The position numbers were made by a program, and so were the translations under genes. The notes beneath the pieces were generated by a model that did not search any database, was not told the DNA's origin, and was given only the letters and a program-made list of their open reading frames with translations. From RGIG5612 sp963589005 (GTDB lineage: Bacteria; Bacillota; Clostridia; Lachnospirales; Lachnospiraceae): DNA of 28,004 nucleotides. This document shows positions 8,330-16,474 of the stretch, piece by piece (the first letter of the stretch is position 1; each line of letters opens with the position of its first letter). The stretch lies in contig CAVAJR010000030.1 in NCBI GenBank assembly GCA_963589005.1, positions 1-28,004 of the forward strand, in the 5' to 3' direction.

Positions 8330-9340
8330 TTATTGCCAATCTATCATCACCTTACAATATGGTTCAGTGTGATTTCTCATCACATCAAGCCCACTCATCA
8401 TTTCTTCTTTAGAAAATGTATGTGATACAAGACTTGTTACATCAATTTCTTTATTTTTTATAGCTTCAACAGCTTCTGTCCAGTCAGATTTTGTACCTGA
8501 TTCGTATGAAGAATTCCATGTTCCTGTAAGAGTAAGCTGGCGTCTTAATATCTGCCAATATACATTCTGTTTTATCGTAATATCGCCGGACGGATTACCC
8601 ATAAGCACCACATGAGCCTCTGGCTTAGCACAATTAAGTGCGCTCTCAATTGCATCAGGAGTTCCTACAGCCTCAATCACTCTGTCATACTCTGCAATAC
8701 ATTCTGACATTAGTTTATAACCAATTCCACCAGTATTTTCAACCAATTTTCGTTTATTTTCACTTCTGCCAAATACAGTTACAGACGAAGCCTTGAATTT
8801 CTGTGCCCATTTCGCAACGGAAATCCCTATCATACCTGTGCCTATAACAGCCACCTTATCGCCTTCCCTTATTTCAGCACGTTTAGCTGCATGGAGTGCT
8901 ACAGACAGGGGTTCCAGCATTGCAGCTTCTGTCGGTGTAATTCCTTCCGGCAATTCAATGAGATTCCAAACCGGTATATCAACATATTCAGCAAATCCGC
9001 CATTTCTCCTTGATCCTGAATAATCATAATGTGCGCACATTTCATACTTACCCTGTGCACATTGCGGGCAATTTCTGCATGGAATAAGCGGGAATATGCC
9101 TACTTTCCTGCCTATCCATTTTCTGTCTGCTGCACTTCCAACGGATTCAACCACTCCGGAATATTCATGTCCCGGAATTGTCGGAAAATGATATGTCCCT
9201 TTGGTGAAGATTCTCGGAATATCACTACTACATATTCCTGATGCAAGAACTCTTACGACAGCCCAGCCTTCCTCAGCCTGTGGAATTTTCACATCCTCAT
9301 ATCTAAGATCATTAACGCCCTCTAATACATATGCTTTCAT
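8330..9340 (-). CDS. tarJ: Zinc-dependent MDR dehydrogenase, probable ribulose-5-phosphate reductase (TarJ-like)
   Basis: A 336-residue medium-chain dehydrogenase. Catalytic zinc ligands are visible as Cys37 (GICSSD) and His58-Glu59 (PGHEYSG). The structural zinc lobe has Cys88, 91, 94 and 102. GTGMIG at 167-172 is the nucleotide-binding loop. The general family includes alditol and alditol-phosphate dehydrogenases; TarJ reduces D-ribulose 5-phosphate to D-ribitol 5-phosphate with NADPH. The TarJ assignment rests on a four-base overlap (ATGA) with a TarI-like cytidylyltransferase gene and an adjacent pentulose-phosphate epimerase. On sequence alone a galactitol-1-phosphate-type dehydrogenase cannot be excluded. 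It works in the cytoplasm and provides the substrate for CDP-ribitol. Confidence 0.82.
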   Translation of the reverse strand: MKAYVLEGVNDLRYEDVKIPQAEEGWAVVRVLASGICSSDIPRIFTKGTYHFPTIPGHEYSGVVESVGSAADRKWIGRKVGIFPLIPCRNCPQCAQGKYEMCAHYDYSGSRRNGGFAEYVDIPVWNLIELPEGITPTEAAMLEPLSVALHAAKRAEIREGDKVAVIGTGMIGISVAKWAQKFKASSVTVFGRSENKRKLVENTGGIGYKLMSECIAEYDRVIEAVGTPDAIESALNCAKPEAHVVLMGNPSGDITIKQNVYWQILRRQLTLTGTWNSSYESGTKSDWTEAVEAIKNKEIDVTSLVSHTFSKEEMMSGLDVMRNHTEPYCKVMIDWQ

Positions 9341-10026
9341 TTTTTGCTTTCCCTAAATTTTTCCAGATCCACAGCTGTTGTGATCTTATAATTATTCTCA
9401 TCTCCGTCTACGATTGCTACATTCAGACCGCAGTCATAGGCAATTTGGCTCGTTCCGGTGATTCTTCCCAATTCTTCTACTGTCAGGTCCTTATTTATAT
9501 TCCAATATTTGCCAAAAATAAAACTTTCCGGTGCCTGTCCTGCAAATAAGCAGCTTCGATCTAAAAGCCTGGTGATTTTTTTGCCGTCCTCACTATAATA
9601 TACTGTATCCTTCACGGTAAGAGCCGGAAGAACACCGTCTGCACCATCAAGCCCGTCCATGCACCGTTTTATCAGTTCCGAACTCAGGTTGGGACGAGCC
9701 GCATCATGAATCAGCACCTTGCTGTCTGAGGGAACATTTTCCTGTACAAAAAAGCTAAGTCCATTTTTTATAGAATGCTGTCTGCTCTCTCCGCCTGCAG
9801 CACATCCCCTGAATTTAGTTATACCCGCTTTTTGTGTGCATGCATTTACAAAGTCCATCCATTCATATGCTGCTACTATACAGATCTCATCTATCTCAGG
9901 GCTTGCCTCGAGAGCCTCAAGACAATAAACTATGATAGGTTTACCTGCAACTTCTATATATTGTTTTGGTATATCTGCTCCTAATCGGGTTCCTGTCCCA
10001 CCCGAGAGTACTATTGCCAGATTCAT
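9337..10026 (-). CDS. tarI: IspD/TarI-family cytidylyltransferase, probable ribitol-5-phosphate cytidylyltransferase
   Basis: A 229-residue protein with the CTP-binding signature LSGGTGTRLGADIPKQY at 7-23 and HDAARP at 107-112, both typical of IspD and TarI. ATG at 10026 has AGAGGA six bases upstream. IspD makes CDP-methylerythritol for isoprenoids; TarI makes CDP-ribitol. The overlap with the reductase gene and the setting within a polymer locus favour TarI. CDP-ribitol is the donor for ribitol-phosphate transfer to wall polymers, and the LicD enzymes in this operon are candidate users. An IspD role is possible but would not explain the neighbours. Confidence 0.87.
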   Translation of the reverse strand: MNLAIVLSGGTGTRLGADIPKQYIEVAGKPIIVYCLEALEASPEIDEICIVAAYEWMDFVNACTQKAGITKFRGCAAGGESRQHSIKNGLSFFVQENVPSDSKVLIHDAARPNLSSELIKRCMDGLDGADGVLPALTVKDTVYYSEDGKKITRLLDRSCLFAGQAPESFIFGKYWNINKDLTVEELGRITGTSQIAYDCGLNVAIVDGDENNYKITTAVDLEKFRESKK

Positions 10027-10070
10027 ATCGTTCCTCTTGTTATTTTAGTTTCAATAAAAATGCTGTGATT

Positions 10071-11576
10071 TTATTGAGCCACTACCGCTCCGATTACCTT
10101 GCCCTTCAGACAAAGGCATGCCTCCTTAAGATTGTAGATGTCACTATGACGAGTAAGGCCGCTCTGCACAACTATTACTATTCCGTCTGCATCTCCTGCA
10201 GCCCTGAGAGCCGACTCATCATTTACGATGCTGCCCGTTCTTACGACCACGGCTGCGCATCCGATCCGTCCAGCTGCTGCATCAATGACAGTAAGATCTG
10301 CCTTAACATTATCATCTGTTACGAATACAATTTTTGCCAGATTATTCTTGTTTGCCGATGATTCAAGTTTTGCTGCCATTACAGATACACTCTTTTCTCG
10401 CTCAAGCGTAGCCGAATTTCTCTGTCTGATCCGCGTAATCCAACGATCAAATCTCGTATTATGCTTTCTCATTGGCGTTGAACTGTCCTCAAAGCTGCAT
10501 ATCACTGACAAACCGAAATCATTTTCTACATCCAAGCTATTATATATTCTGCCGGAACCGATATATTTTATAATAATAAGGACTGCTGCAATAAGAATTC
10601 CCAGTATACCGCCCGCAAAACCCAGCTTAAGATCCAGAGACGATTTCAATGATGCTGCACCGATTACCGCATCATTCGAGATTACATCCTCGGGTTCGCT
10701 GTCAGCATCTTCCGTTCTGCACAACAATTCCACATATTCTGTTTGTGTATCCGTCAGTTTGAGATTCGTCTTAAGTTTAGGAATATATATCTCAATATCC
10801 TGAAGCGCATACATATATGTAAGCTGCTTTTCCCTGAAGGCTGAATTGCCGGCTACATACTGTTCTCTGCTTAAGAGTTTTATTTCATGGTCCTCATAAA
10901 TCTGCTTAGCATCGTCGGCTTTTGACATAATATATTTGTCTGTTATATCAGCCATTTTAGCTGCCATATTCTCATCAAGGCCAAATATAGTTATCTTAAA
11001 TATTCCATTTTCAATCTTAGACTCATCCGTCGTGATAATATCCCTGTAATCTACCTCTGTATAACTGTCATCAATACTATTGACCATTTCCTTATAAATA
11101 CTGTCCCCGGCCAGTGCTGACATATATGTTTTTACTAATGCCGTTGACACTGAACTGTATTCTTCTTCATTCAGGCCTGATACTCCGACAAAATATTGAA
11201 GTTCTATTGTATTTATATTGTCCGGATCGATTGCACAGTAAATTGAATTATTGTTATAGTTCCGGTAGTATCCAAGCTGCTGCTGATACCACTTAATAGT
11301 TGCAATAAGATCATTTGCCACTGTCAGTTCATCCGCAGTCATTGCATTTTTCAACTCATCTATCTTGGCTGAAGTAACCATGACTCCCCCTGTACTGTCT
11401 GTAACAGTATCCGGAACATTTTGTGCAGCTCTATAATGTTTATATGTCCCATATGAGCCCAACAGTACAGCAAATATTATAAAAAATACTATCAGCATTC
11501 TCCAACTCTGAAGTATTGAAAGAAATATATCCGAAACGCTGACCGACCTGTCTTTTCTTTTTATATTTGTATTCAT
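10071..11576 (-). CDS. Polysaccharide co-polymerase (Wzz/CpsC-like) with Walker-A-less kinase-like C-terminal domain
   Basis: ATG at 11576 has GGAGGT six bases upstream; a TTG 24 bases earlier is rejected. The 501-residue protein has a membrane segment at about 26-45, a long extracellular region, and a second membrane segment at about 316-338 followed by RIYNSLDVENDFGLSVI, the usual post-membrane motif of chain-length regulators. The cytoplasmic tail (about 395-501) resembles a BY-kinase fold: KIVFVTDD where the P-loop strand should begin, and ADGIVIVVQSGLTRHSDI followed by KVIGAVVAQ near the end. The GxxGxGKS loop is absent, so ATP-driven tyrosine autophosphorylation is not expected. The protein probably sets polymer length with the Wzy-like protein encoded just upstream. 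No separate CpsD-type kinase gene lies in the window. Confidence 0.82.
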   Translation of the reverse strand: MNTNIKRKDRSVSVSDIFLSILQSWRMLIVFFIIFAVLLGSYGTYKHYRAAQNVPDTVTDSTGGVMVTSAKIDELKNAMTADELTVANDLIATIKWYQQQLGYYRNYNNNSIYCAIDPDNINTIELQYFVGVSGLNEEEYSSVSTALVKTYMSALAGDSIYKEMVNSIDDSYTEVDYRDIITTDESKIENGIFKITIFGLDENMAAKMADITDKYIMSKADDAKQIYEDHEIKLLSREQYVAGNSAFREKQLTYMYALQDIEIYIPKLKTNLKLTDTQTEYVELLCRTEDADSEPEDVISNDAVIGAASLKSSLDLKLGFAGGILGILIAAVLIIIKYIGSGRIYNSLDVENDFGLSVICSFEDSSTPMRKHNTRFDRWITRIRQRNSATLEREKSVSVMAAKLESSANKNNLAKIVFVTDDNVKADLTVIDAAAGRIGCAAVVVRTGSIVNDESALRAAGDADGIVIVVQSGLTRHSDIYNLKEACLCLKGKVIGAVVAQ

Positions 11577-11629
11577 ATATGACCTCCGTCTGTTTTTCAA
11601 ATTCTAAAAGTCACGCTATTTACTTCTCA

Positions 11630-12862
11630 TTACCTGCGAAAATACAGCCGTGCTCTGCCGGCCGCATCATCTGCCTCTATAAAATCCGTCTCTGTACGAT
11701 GTCCCAGTTTATTAATCATTAGATTACCCGCTATCAGCAAGAAGCTATTGTAATGTAATGACAAAAAAGTGTCCTGTATAACACAATGCACGGCAAGCAT
11801 GCACATTATTACTGATAAATATCCGAATTTATCATATTTTGCGCAGCCATAAGCAAGCGATGTCATAAATATCAACATAACTACGAAAAATACAATTCCA
11901 TATTTCGTGTAGCATAATATATAGAAATTATCTATATAAAAATATTCCTGTTCTTCTAACTGTTCATTTTCCGAACCGTCCGCTTTAAGTCCATAACCAT
12001 TTTCATGGATGTCCTGCCCGAATATTGAAAATCCATATTGCTCCATTGCAATATTTTGAAGTGCAAGCCTGTCACTTAACATGCTATTAGCACTTTTCTG
12101 CCAACTCTGTTCCGGATTGTATCTCACAGATATAATGAGACTCGCGAGCGCACATACAATAAATGCTGCTGACATCATCTTTCTGATCTTTACTGTTCTT
12201 ACAAAGAAGGTTGGTTTTAACTTAAGAAATGCAGCTGCTGCAAGTATGAAGATTGAAATCAGAAATGACAATCTGGCTCCTGTCATTTTAAAAATCCATA
12301 AATTTATTCCTGCCAATATCAGCAGCTCCAGCCACAAAATACTCTTTTTCCTTACATAAACTGTAAGCATTGTAATATTCATGATGATAGTTGCCGGATA
12401 TAATGCATACCTAAATCCCAGAAAATGCCGCGGAGCTCTGGAGGTTTCTTCTCGGATATAGTCTGTAATTATTCCAACCTGACTTGATATAATCGTTATG
12501 GCTAAGAATATAAAACAAAGCCATGCCGAATATGCAGCCAGTTTTCTAAAAGAGATATCCCGTGCTTCATAGACAAAAAGTACCGTTGTTGCAAGGATCA
12601 TATAAAATGACACACCAATATAAATCACAAGTGCCACATATGCTCCGCACACCATAAGACTTATTATTGTCCTGACTGTTCCCTTACCGGTTATTATCTC
12701 ATTTAATGCCAACAAACCAACACACGCCACCAATATCATGTAGTACACACTATCCGGCACATATTGCAGAAAAAATGTGGTTCTTACAAGCTGAAGCAGT
12801 ACAAACAAAGTATAAGCAATAAAAAACAATATTTGATTTTCGTAGACTCTGTTATTTTTCAT
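11630..12862 (-). CDS. Polytopic membrane protein, probable Wzy-like polymerase
   Basis: A 410-residue protein with about ten hydrophobic segments. TGARLSFLISIFILAA near the middle resembles the first Arg-containing segment of O-antigen ligase/polymerase families, and a longer extracellular stretch follows at about residues 240-305. Wzy enzymes are poorly conserved, so the call leans on topology, size and position between glycosyltransferases, chain-length protein and flippase. It would join flipped repeat units on the outer face of the membrane. ATG at 12862 shares four bases (ATGA) with the stop of the preceding glycosyltransferase. No other polymerase candidate is present in the window, which strengthens the assignment. 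Confidence 0.72.
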   Translation of the reverse strand: MKNNRVYENQILFFIAYTLFVLLQLVRTTFFLQYVPDSVYYMILVACVGLLALNEIITGKGTVRTIISLMVCGAYVALVIYIGVSFYMILATTVLFVYEARDISFRKLAAYSAWLCFIFLAITIISSQVGIITDYIREETSRAPRHFLGFRYALYPATIIMNITMLTVYVRKKSILWLELLILAGINLWIFKMTGARLSFLISIFILAAAAFLKLKPTFFVRTVKIRKMMSAAFIVCALASLIISVRYNPEQSWQKSANSMLSDRLALQNIAMEQYGFSIFGQDIHENGYGLKADGSENEQLEEQEYFYIDNFYILCYTKYGIVFFVVMLIFMTSLAYGCAKYDKFGYLSVIMCMLAVHCVIQDTFLSLHYNSFLLIAGNLMINKLGHRTETDFIEADDAAGRARLYFRR

Positions 12863-13851
12863 TTTTGTTTATATTTGTTGAAATACTTCTTGATAAGTCC
12901 ATATCCTTTAAAATCAGTCTTCATCAGCAATGCCAGTTTCTTGTTATCTGTACCGGATAAATCAAAATCTCCGCACTCTTTAACAAACTGCACAAACTCT
13001 CTCTTACTCTCCCGGACATCGTCCATAGACAAATAAATATTTATATTATGATTTATCATCAGATACAAGCGGCTAAGGTAATAATCCCTCTGTGAGTCAT
13101 TAAATATGCTTTTGTTTTCCTGATAAAACCTTATAAGTGATAGTATAATTGTTTTATGCTGATTTCTTCTTTTGATATAATTCTGTCTTGATACGCTCTG
13201 TCCCTCCGTGCCATATCTGTATTCGTATATTACTTCAGGCAAATACATGATCGTATGTACATATGGCATAGGATACAGAAGATATTCCATGTCATCATAT
13301 GATACCTTGGTATCAAGTGCAGGTATTGGATTATCCTTATATACTGAGCTTTTGAACGTAGCGGAGTGAATTGTTGCAAAATATCCATTGGCAATAAGAT
13401 CACCTACACTACTGATTTCCGCTGCCTTAAGATTATTATAATCTACCTTTTCCTTCTCTCCTGTTCCGTCATAAACATATTCAAACGGATTGATTATAAG
13501 GTCAGGTTCTTCTGTATTATTTTTCAAACGATTAACCAAAGCTGTCAGCCCCTGCGGAATAACCCAGTCATCTGAATCCAATACCTTAAGATATTTTCCT
13601 TCCGCCATTTCAACACCTTTATTAATGCCCGACCCATGTCCGCCATTTTCCTTGTCAACCGCACGTACAATTCCCGGATATTGTTTTTCATACTTTCGGA
13701 TTTTTTCAAGAGTATCGTCCTTAGAACCATCATTAATGGCAATAATATCAAGAGATTCATTTATGGACTCATCCGTCAGCAGTGATGAAATACACTGATC
13801 TATGTATTCGGAAACATTATATGCAGGAATTATTATTGAAAGAATCTTCAA
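12859..13851 (-). CDS. GT2-family glycosyltransferase
   Basis: A 330-residue GT-A enzyme. It opens with KILSIIIPAYNVSEYI, has NDGS at 40-43 (nucleotide-sugar binding) and the metal-binding DSDD at 92-95. The acceptor-loop region reads ENGGHGSGINKG, unlike the AGVSAARN form in its neighbours, so it belongs to a different GT2 subgroup. The start is TTG at 13851 with AAGGAG seven bases upstream and no better ATG nearby. It should add one sugar to the lipid-linked repeat unit on the cytoplasmic side; donor and linkage cannot be read from the sequence. Its 3' end overlaps the Wzy-like gene by four bases. Confidence 0.9.
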   Translation of the reverse strand: MKILSIIIPAYNVSEYIDQCISSLLTDESINESLDIIAINDGSKDDTLEKIRKYEKQYPGIVRAVDKENGGHGSGINKGVEMAEGKYLKVLDSDDWVIPQGLTALVNRLKNNTEEPDLIINPFEYVYDGTGEKEKVDYNNLKAAEISSVGDLIANGYFATIHSATFKSSVYKDNPIPALDTKVSYDDMEYLLYPMPYVHTIMYLPEVIYEYRYGTEGQSVSRQNYIKRRNQHKTIILSLIRFYQENKSIFNDSQRDYYLSRLYLMINHNINIYLSMDDVRESKREFVQFVKECGDFDLSGTDNKKLALLMKTDFKGYGLIKKYFNKYKQK

Positions 13852-13895
13852 GGTTCCTCTCCTTATCTGTTATTTATTTTCTGTCTGCCATTTCT

Positions 13896-14873
13896 CTATC
13901 TGCCGCTCTTAAGTGCCTTAACCAGCCTTGCCATCGTATCAAATCCTATGCTGCCAAGTCCCAACGACATATAAAGCATTTTTTCTGTTTTGTTGAGTGA
14001 TGTAAATGCAACTCTACGCTCTTTTACTTTCTTTATTACATTTTTCGCGTCAGCGTTGCCTCGGATGCCCTGTGCAAGTGATTCCCTGTTTAACTCATCC
14101 AGCGCATTTTTTACATATCTTATATCTACATATCGGAGCAGTTCATTATGGCCGCCTTCAAGCTGCCTTTTAACATCTGTACATACTGACTCAATATTAT
14201 CCATCCTCTGTGTAAATGGATAGCTGTGACTGCTGTCATCTCTATGCAGATAATTATACTTAGACGCCCTGCTTGACACTACCTTAGAACAGTTAAGCAC
14301 TACCTTGGTTATGTATTCCATATCCTCATAGTATTTAGCAGTCCCAAATCTAATATTTTCAATAATACTTTTTTTATAAAGAAGATGACATGATGTCGCA
14401 GAAAATCCTTTTTCAGCAAGATATATATATTTAAGTGCATCAGTTGGGGAATATGTTTCATACGCATTATCTTCATATTCTTCCTGTTTCGGAACATTCT
14501 GTCCTACGGCTCTTGAAGCACATCTTGCAAGATCACTTTCTGTTTCTTCAATGATTTTCACAAGATATGTCAACATATCTCTGTCAATATAATCATCTCC
14601 ATCGACAAAACACGCGTAATATCCGGCAGCCTCGCTTATACCCTTATTTCTTGCAGCTGAAACACCGGCATTTTTCTGATGTATCACCCTTACTCTGTTA
14701 TCATTTTCTGCTATTTTATCGCATAATTCCGGACAATTGTCCGGTGAACCATCGTCGATCAAGAGCAGTTCTATATTTTCATAATCCTGTTCCAGTATAC
14801 TGCTGCAGCATTTTTCAATATACGATGCCACGTTATATACCGGGACTATTACACTTATCAGTTCGTTGCTCAT
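13896..14873 (-). CDS. GT2-family glycosyltransferase
   Basis: ATG at 14873 is chosen over a GTG six bases earlier: it has GGAG upstream and overlaps the LicD stop as ATGA. The 325-residue protein shows ISVIVPVYNVASYI at the N-terminus, DDGS at 40-43, an acceptor loop NAGVSAARNKG, and DGDD at 91-94 as the metal-binding motif. The C-terminal part is helical and basic, suggesting membrane association. It likely transfers one sugar of the repeat unit. A 44-base gap separates it from the next glycosyltransferase gene; I see no terminator or promoter in that gap. Confidence 0.9.
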   Translation of the reverse strand: MSNELISVIVPVYNVASYIEKCCSSILEQDYENIELLLIDDGSPDNCPELCDKIAENDNRVRVIHQKNAGVSAARNKGISEAAGYYACFVDGDDYIDRDMLTYLVKIIEETESDLARCASRAVGQNVPKQEEYEDNAYETYSPTDALKYIYLAEKGFSATSCHLLYKKSIIENIRFGTAKYYEDMEYITKVVLNCSKVVSSRASKYNYLHRDDSSHSYPFTQRMDNIESVCTDVKRQLEGGHNELLRYVDIRYVKNALDELNRESLAQGIRGNADAKNVIKKVKERRVAFTSLNKTEKMLYMSLGLGSIGFDTMARLVKALKSGR

Positions 14874-15667
14874 ACCCACTCCGCTCCAAAATCATGCACT
14901 TCTCTCTTATCTTCCGGCGGAAGCTGCATATAGTCTCCATATCCGCTGGTTAAAAATTCATGATACCTTCTCGGAGCATTGAACTCATACTGTTCGAATT
15001 TCATAAGTATAGGATCATCAAAATCCTCATGCGTCAGGTATGTATCAAAATGCAGATATTCTGCCGTATCTATTACCTTCTCATGGCTGTCATAATCACA
15101 TTCCATTGCTATTTCATCAATTTTTCGCTCATGCTTGTTATTTCTGTCCGGCAATAATATATGCTGTATATATTTTAGTTTTCCCTTTATTCCGGATTTA
15201 TCAGATCTTCCGTACAGATCCGCACTTTGAAGCCTTTGATAAAATCTGAGCTTTCTTAGCCAACTCTTATGATTTTCAGGATCATCCCAGAGACCATCTA
15301 CAGGAAATATATCAAGATATATTCCCATTTCCTGCGGAAGTTCACACAATTTAGCCGGTTTCACCCTGGTTTTTGCATCATATATCCTTGCAACTGAATA
15401 ATGATATTTAGGATCCGTTGAATAATGTATATATTTTATATTCTCTCCAACAGGGTCAGTCTTAACCATCCCTTTCAGTTTTTCGAAATCAGGTCGAGGC
15501 ATAAAAATATCCACATCATTGTCCCACGGAATAAATCCATGATGTCTTACCGCCCCAATCAATGTTCCGTATGCCAGAACATATCTTAATTTATTTTTTT
15601 CACAATAATCATGCAGTTCCTTTAAAAGATTAAGCAATACTTTTTGCTCTTCTTCAATAGTCATCAT
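14870..15667 (-). CDS. LicD-family phosphotransferase (first of two, nearer the left)
   Basis: A 265-residue cytoplasmic protein. The family core YGTLIGAVRHHGFIPWDNDVDIFMPRPDF gives metal-binding aspartates at about 49, 51 and 53. The C-terminus reads YGDYMQLPPEDKREVHDF, the second family signature. LicD enzymes have a nucleotidyltransferase-type fold; bacterial members transfer phosphocholine from CDP-choline, and the related fukutin and FKRP transfer ribitol 5-phosphate from CDP-ribitol. This operon carries a CDP-ribitol module but no choline kinase or choline cytidylyltransferase, so phospho-ribitol is the favoured cargo by context. ATG at 15667 follows the other licD gene by three bases, with GAGGA upstream; a second ATG directly follows. 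Confidence 0.9.
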   Translation of the reverse strand: MMTIEEEQKVLLNLLKELHDYCEKNKLRYVLAYGTLIGAVRHHGFIPWDNDVDIFMPRPDFEKLKGMVKTDPVGENIKYIHYSTDPKYHYSVARIYDAKTRVKPAKLCELPQEMGIYLDIFPVDGLWDDPENHKSWLRKLRFYQRLQSADLYGRSDKSGIKGKLKYIQHILLPDRNNKHERKIDEIAMECDYDSHEKVIDTAEYLHFDTYLTHEDFDDPILMKFEQYEFNAPRRYHEFLTSGYGDYMQLPPEDKREVHDFGAEWV

Positions 15668-15670
15668 ATA

Positions 15671-16471
15671 TCAATCCTCTATATATGCCGTAAAATCATG
15701 TGTTATTCTCTTTTCTTCCGGCGGCAGCTTCATGTAGTCTCCGTAATTTTGTGTCAGATAGCGTTCCCAACACTTAGGTGCATGAAATAATCTCCCGTTA
15801 AATTCTTTATCCTCATATGGAATATATTCAGATTTTTTCATTCGTTCACCCTTACCCAGGCTCCATGTAATTCCGCCGACATATTCACATTTATCAAAAT
15901 CCAACCTGCGCGCTATTGTATCCAGCTGTTTTGCATAAGTCTTAGCGCCGATTATTCTATACAAAATAACTGCCGGTATCTTGAAAAGTGTCCGAAACAT
16001 TCCCTTGCCTGAACCTATTCTGGCATAACTTCTTGAAATCTTCTTTCTGATGTGTATCGTTCTTGTCAGAAGTGCATCGCTTTCTTTTTCGTCATCAGGC
16101 AACCCGTCCATGGGAAAAATATCAATCCACAGATTTTTATCCATTATCAGATACTTTGAATCTATTCTGGTTCTTCTGTCGACAACCTTAGCAAATGGCG
16201 TATCACCGTTTCCTGCATTAAATCCTGTTAATTCATAATATGATTTTATCGGCTCTTTTTTTATCAATTCATGCAGTTTATCAAAGTCCGGACGCGGCAT
16301 CAGAAGATCTACATCATCATCCCACGGAATAAATCCCTTGTGTCTTATTGCTCCAAGAAGTGTTCCGCCACACATGTAATATCTCAATCCATGTTCGTCA
16401 CAATATTGTGTAAATTCACACATGATCTCAAAAATATTATCTTTTATTTCTTCTTTTTTTAGCTCTCTCAT
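15671..16471 (-). CDS. LicD-family phosphotransferase (second of two)
   Basis: A 266-residue paralogue of the adjacent gene. The core is GGTLLGAIRHKGFIPWDDDVDLL with aspartates at 51, 52, 53 and 55, and the C-terminus is YGDYMKLPPEEKRITHDF. The two copies differ clearly in sequence, so they are old paralogues that probably use different acceptors, for instance two successive positions, as is known for paired LicD1/LicD2 and for the FKTN/FKRP pair. ATG at 16471 lies three bases after the upstream glycosyltransferase stop; the ribosome binding site GAGGCGG is spaced rather far. The donor is unproven: CDP-ribitol by context, CDP-choline by family precedent. Confidence 0.9.
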   Translation of the reverse strand: MRELKKEEIKDNIFEIMCEFTQYCDEHGLRYYMCGGTLLGAIRHKGFIPWDDDVDLLMPRPDFDKLHELIKKEPIKSYYELTGFNAGNGDTPFAKVVDRRTRIDSKYLIMDKNLWIDIFPMDGLPDDEKESDALLTRTIHIRKKISRSYARIGSGKGMFRTLFKIPAVILYRIIGAKTYAKQLDTIARRLDFDKCEYVGGITWSLGKGERMKKSEYIPYEDKEFNGRLFHAPKCWERYLTQNYGDYMKLPPEEKRITHDFTAYIED

Positions 16472-16474
16472 TTG

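Noticed and set aside
9337..10026. Housekeeping ispD (isoprenoid pathway)
   Set aside because: The sequence motifs alone fit, but the four-base overlap with a TarJ-like gene and the polymer context make ribitol-5-phosphate the better substrate.
10051..10077. Perfect 9-bp inverted repeat (TCAATAAAA/TTTTATTGA) between the chain-length gene and tarI
   Set aside because: The stem is almost wholly A/T, overlaps the stop codon of the upstream gene's neighbour junction and has no T run after it, so it is too weak to call a terminator; chance is likely in AT-rich DNA.
11577..11600. TTG start for the chain-length protein, eight codons upstream
   Set aside because: GGAGGT lies just before ATG at 11576, inside those extra codons, so translation should begin at the ATG.
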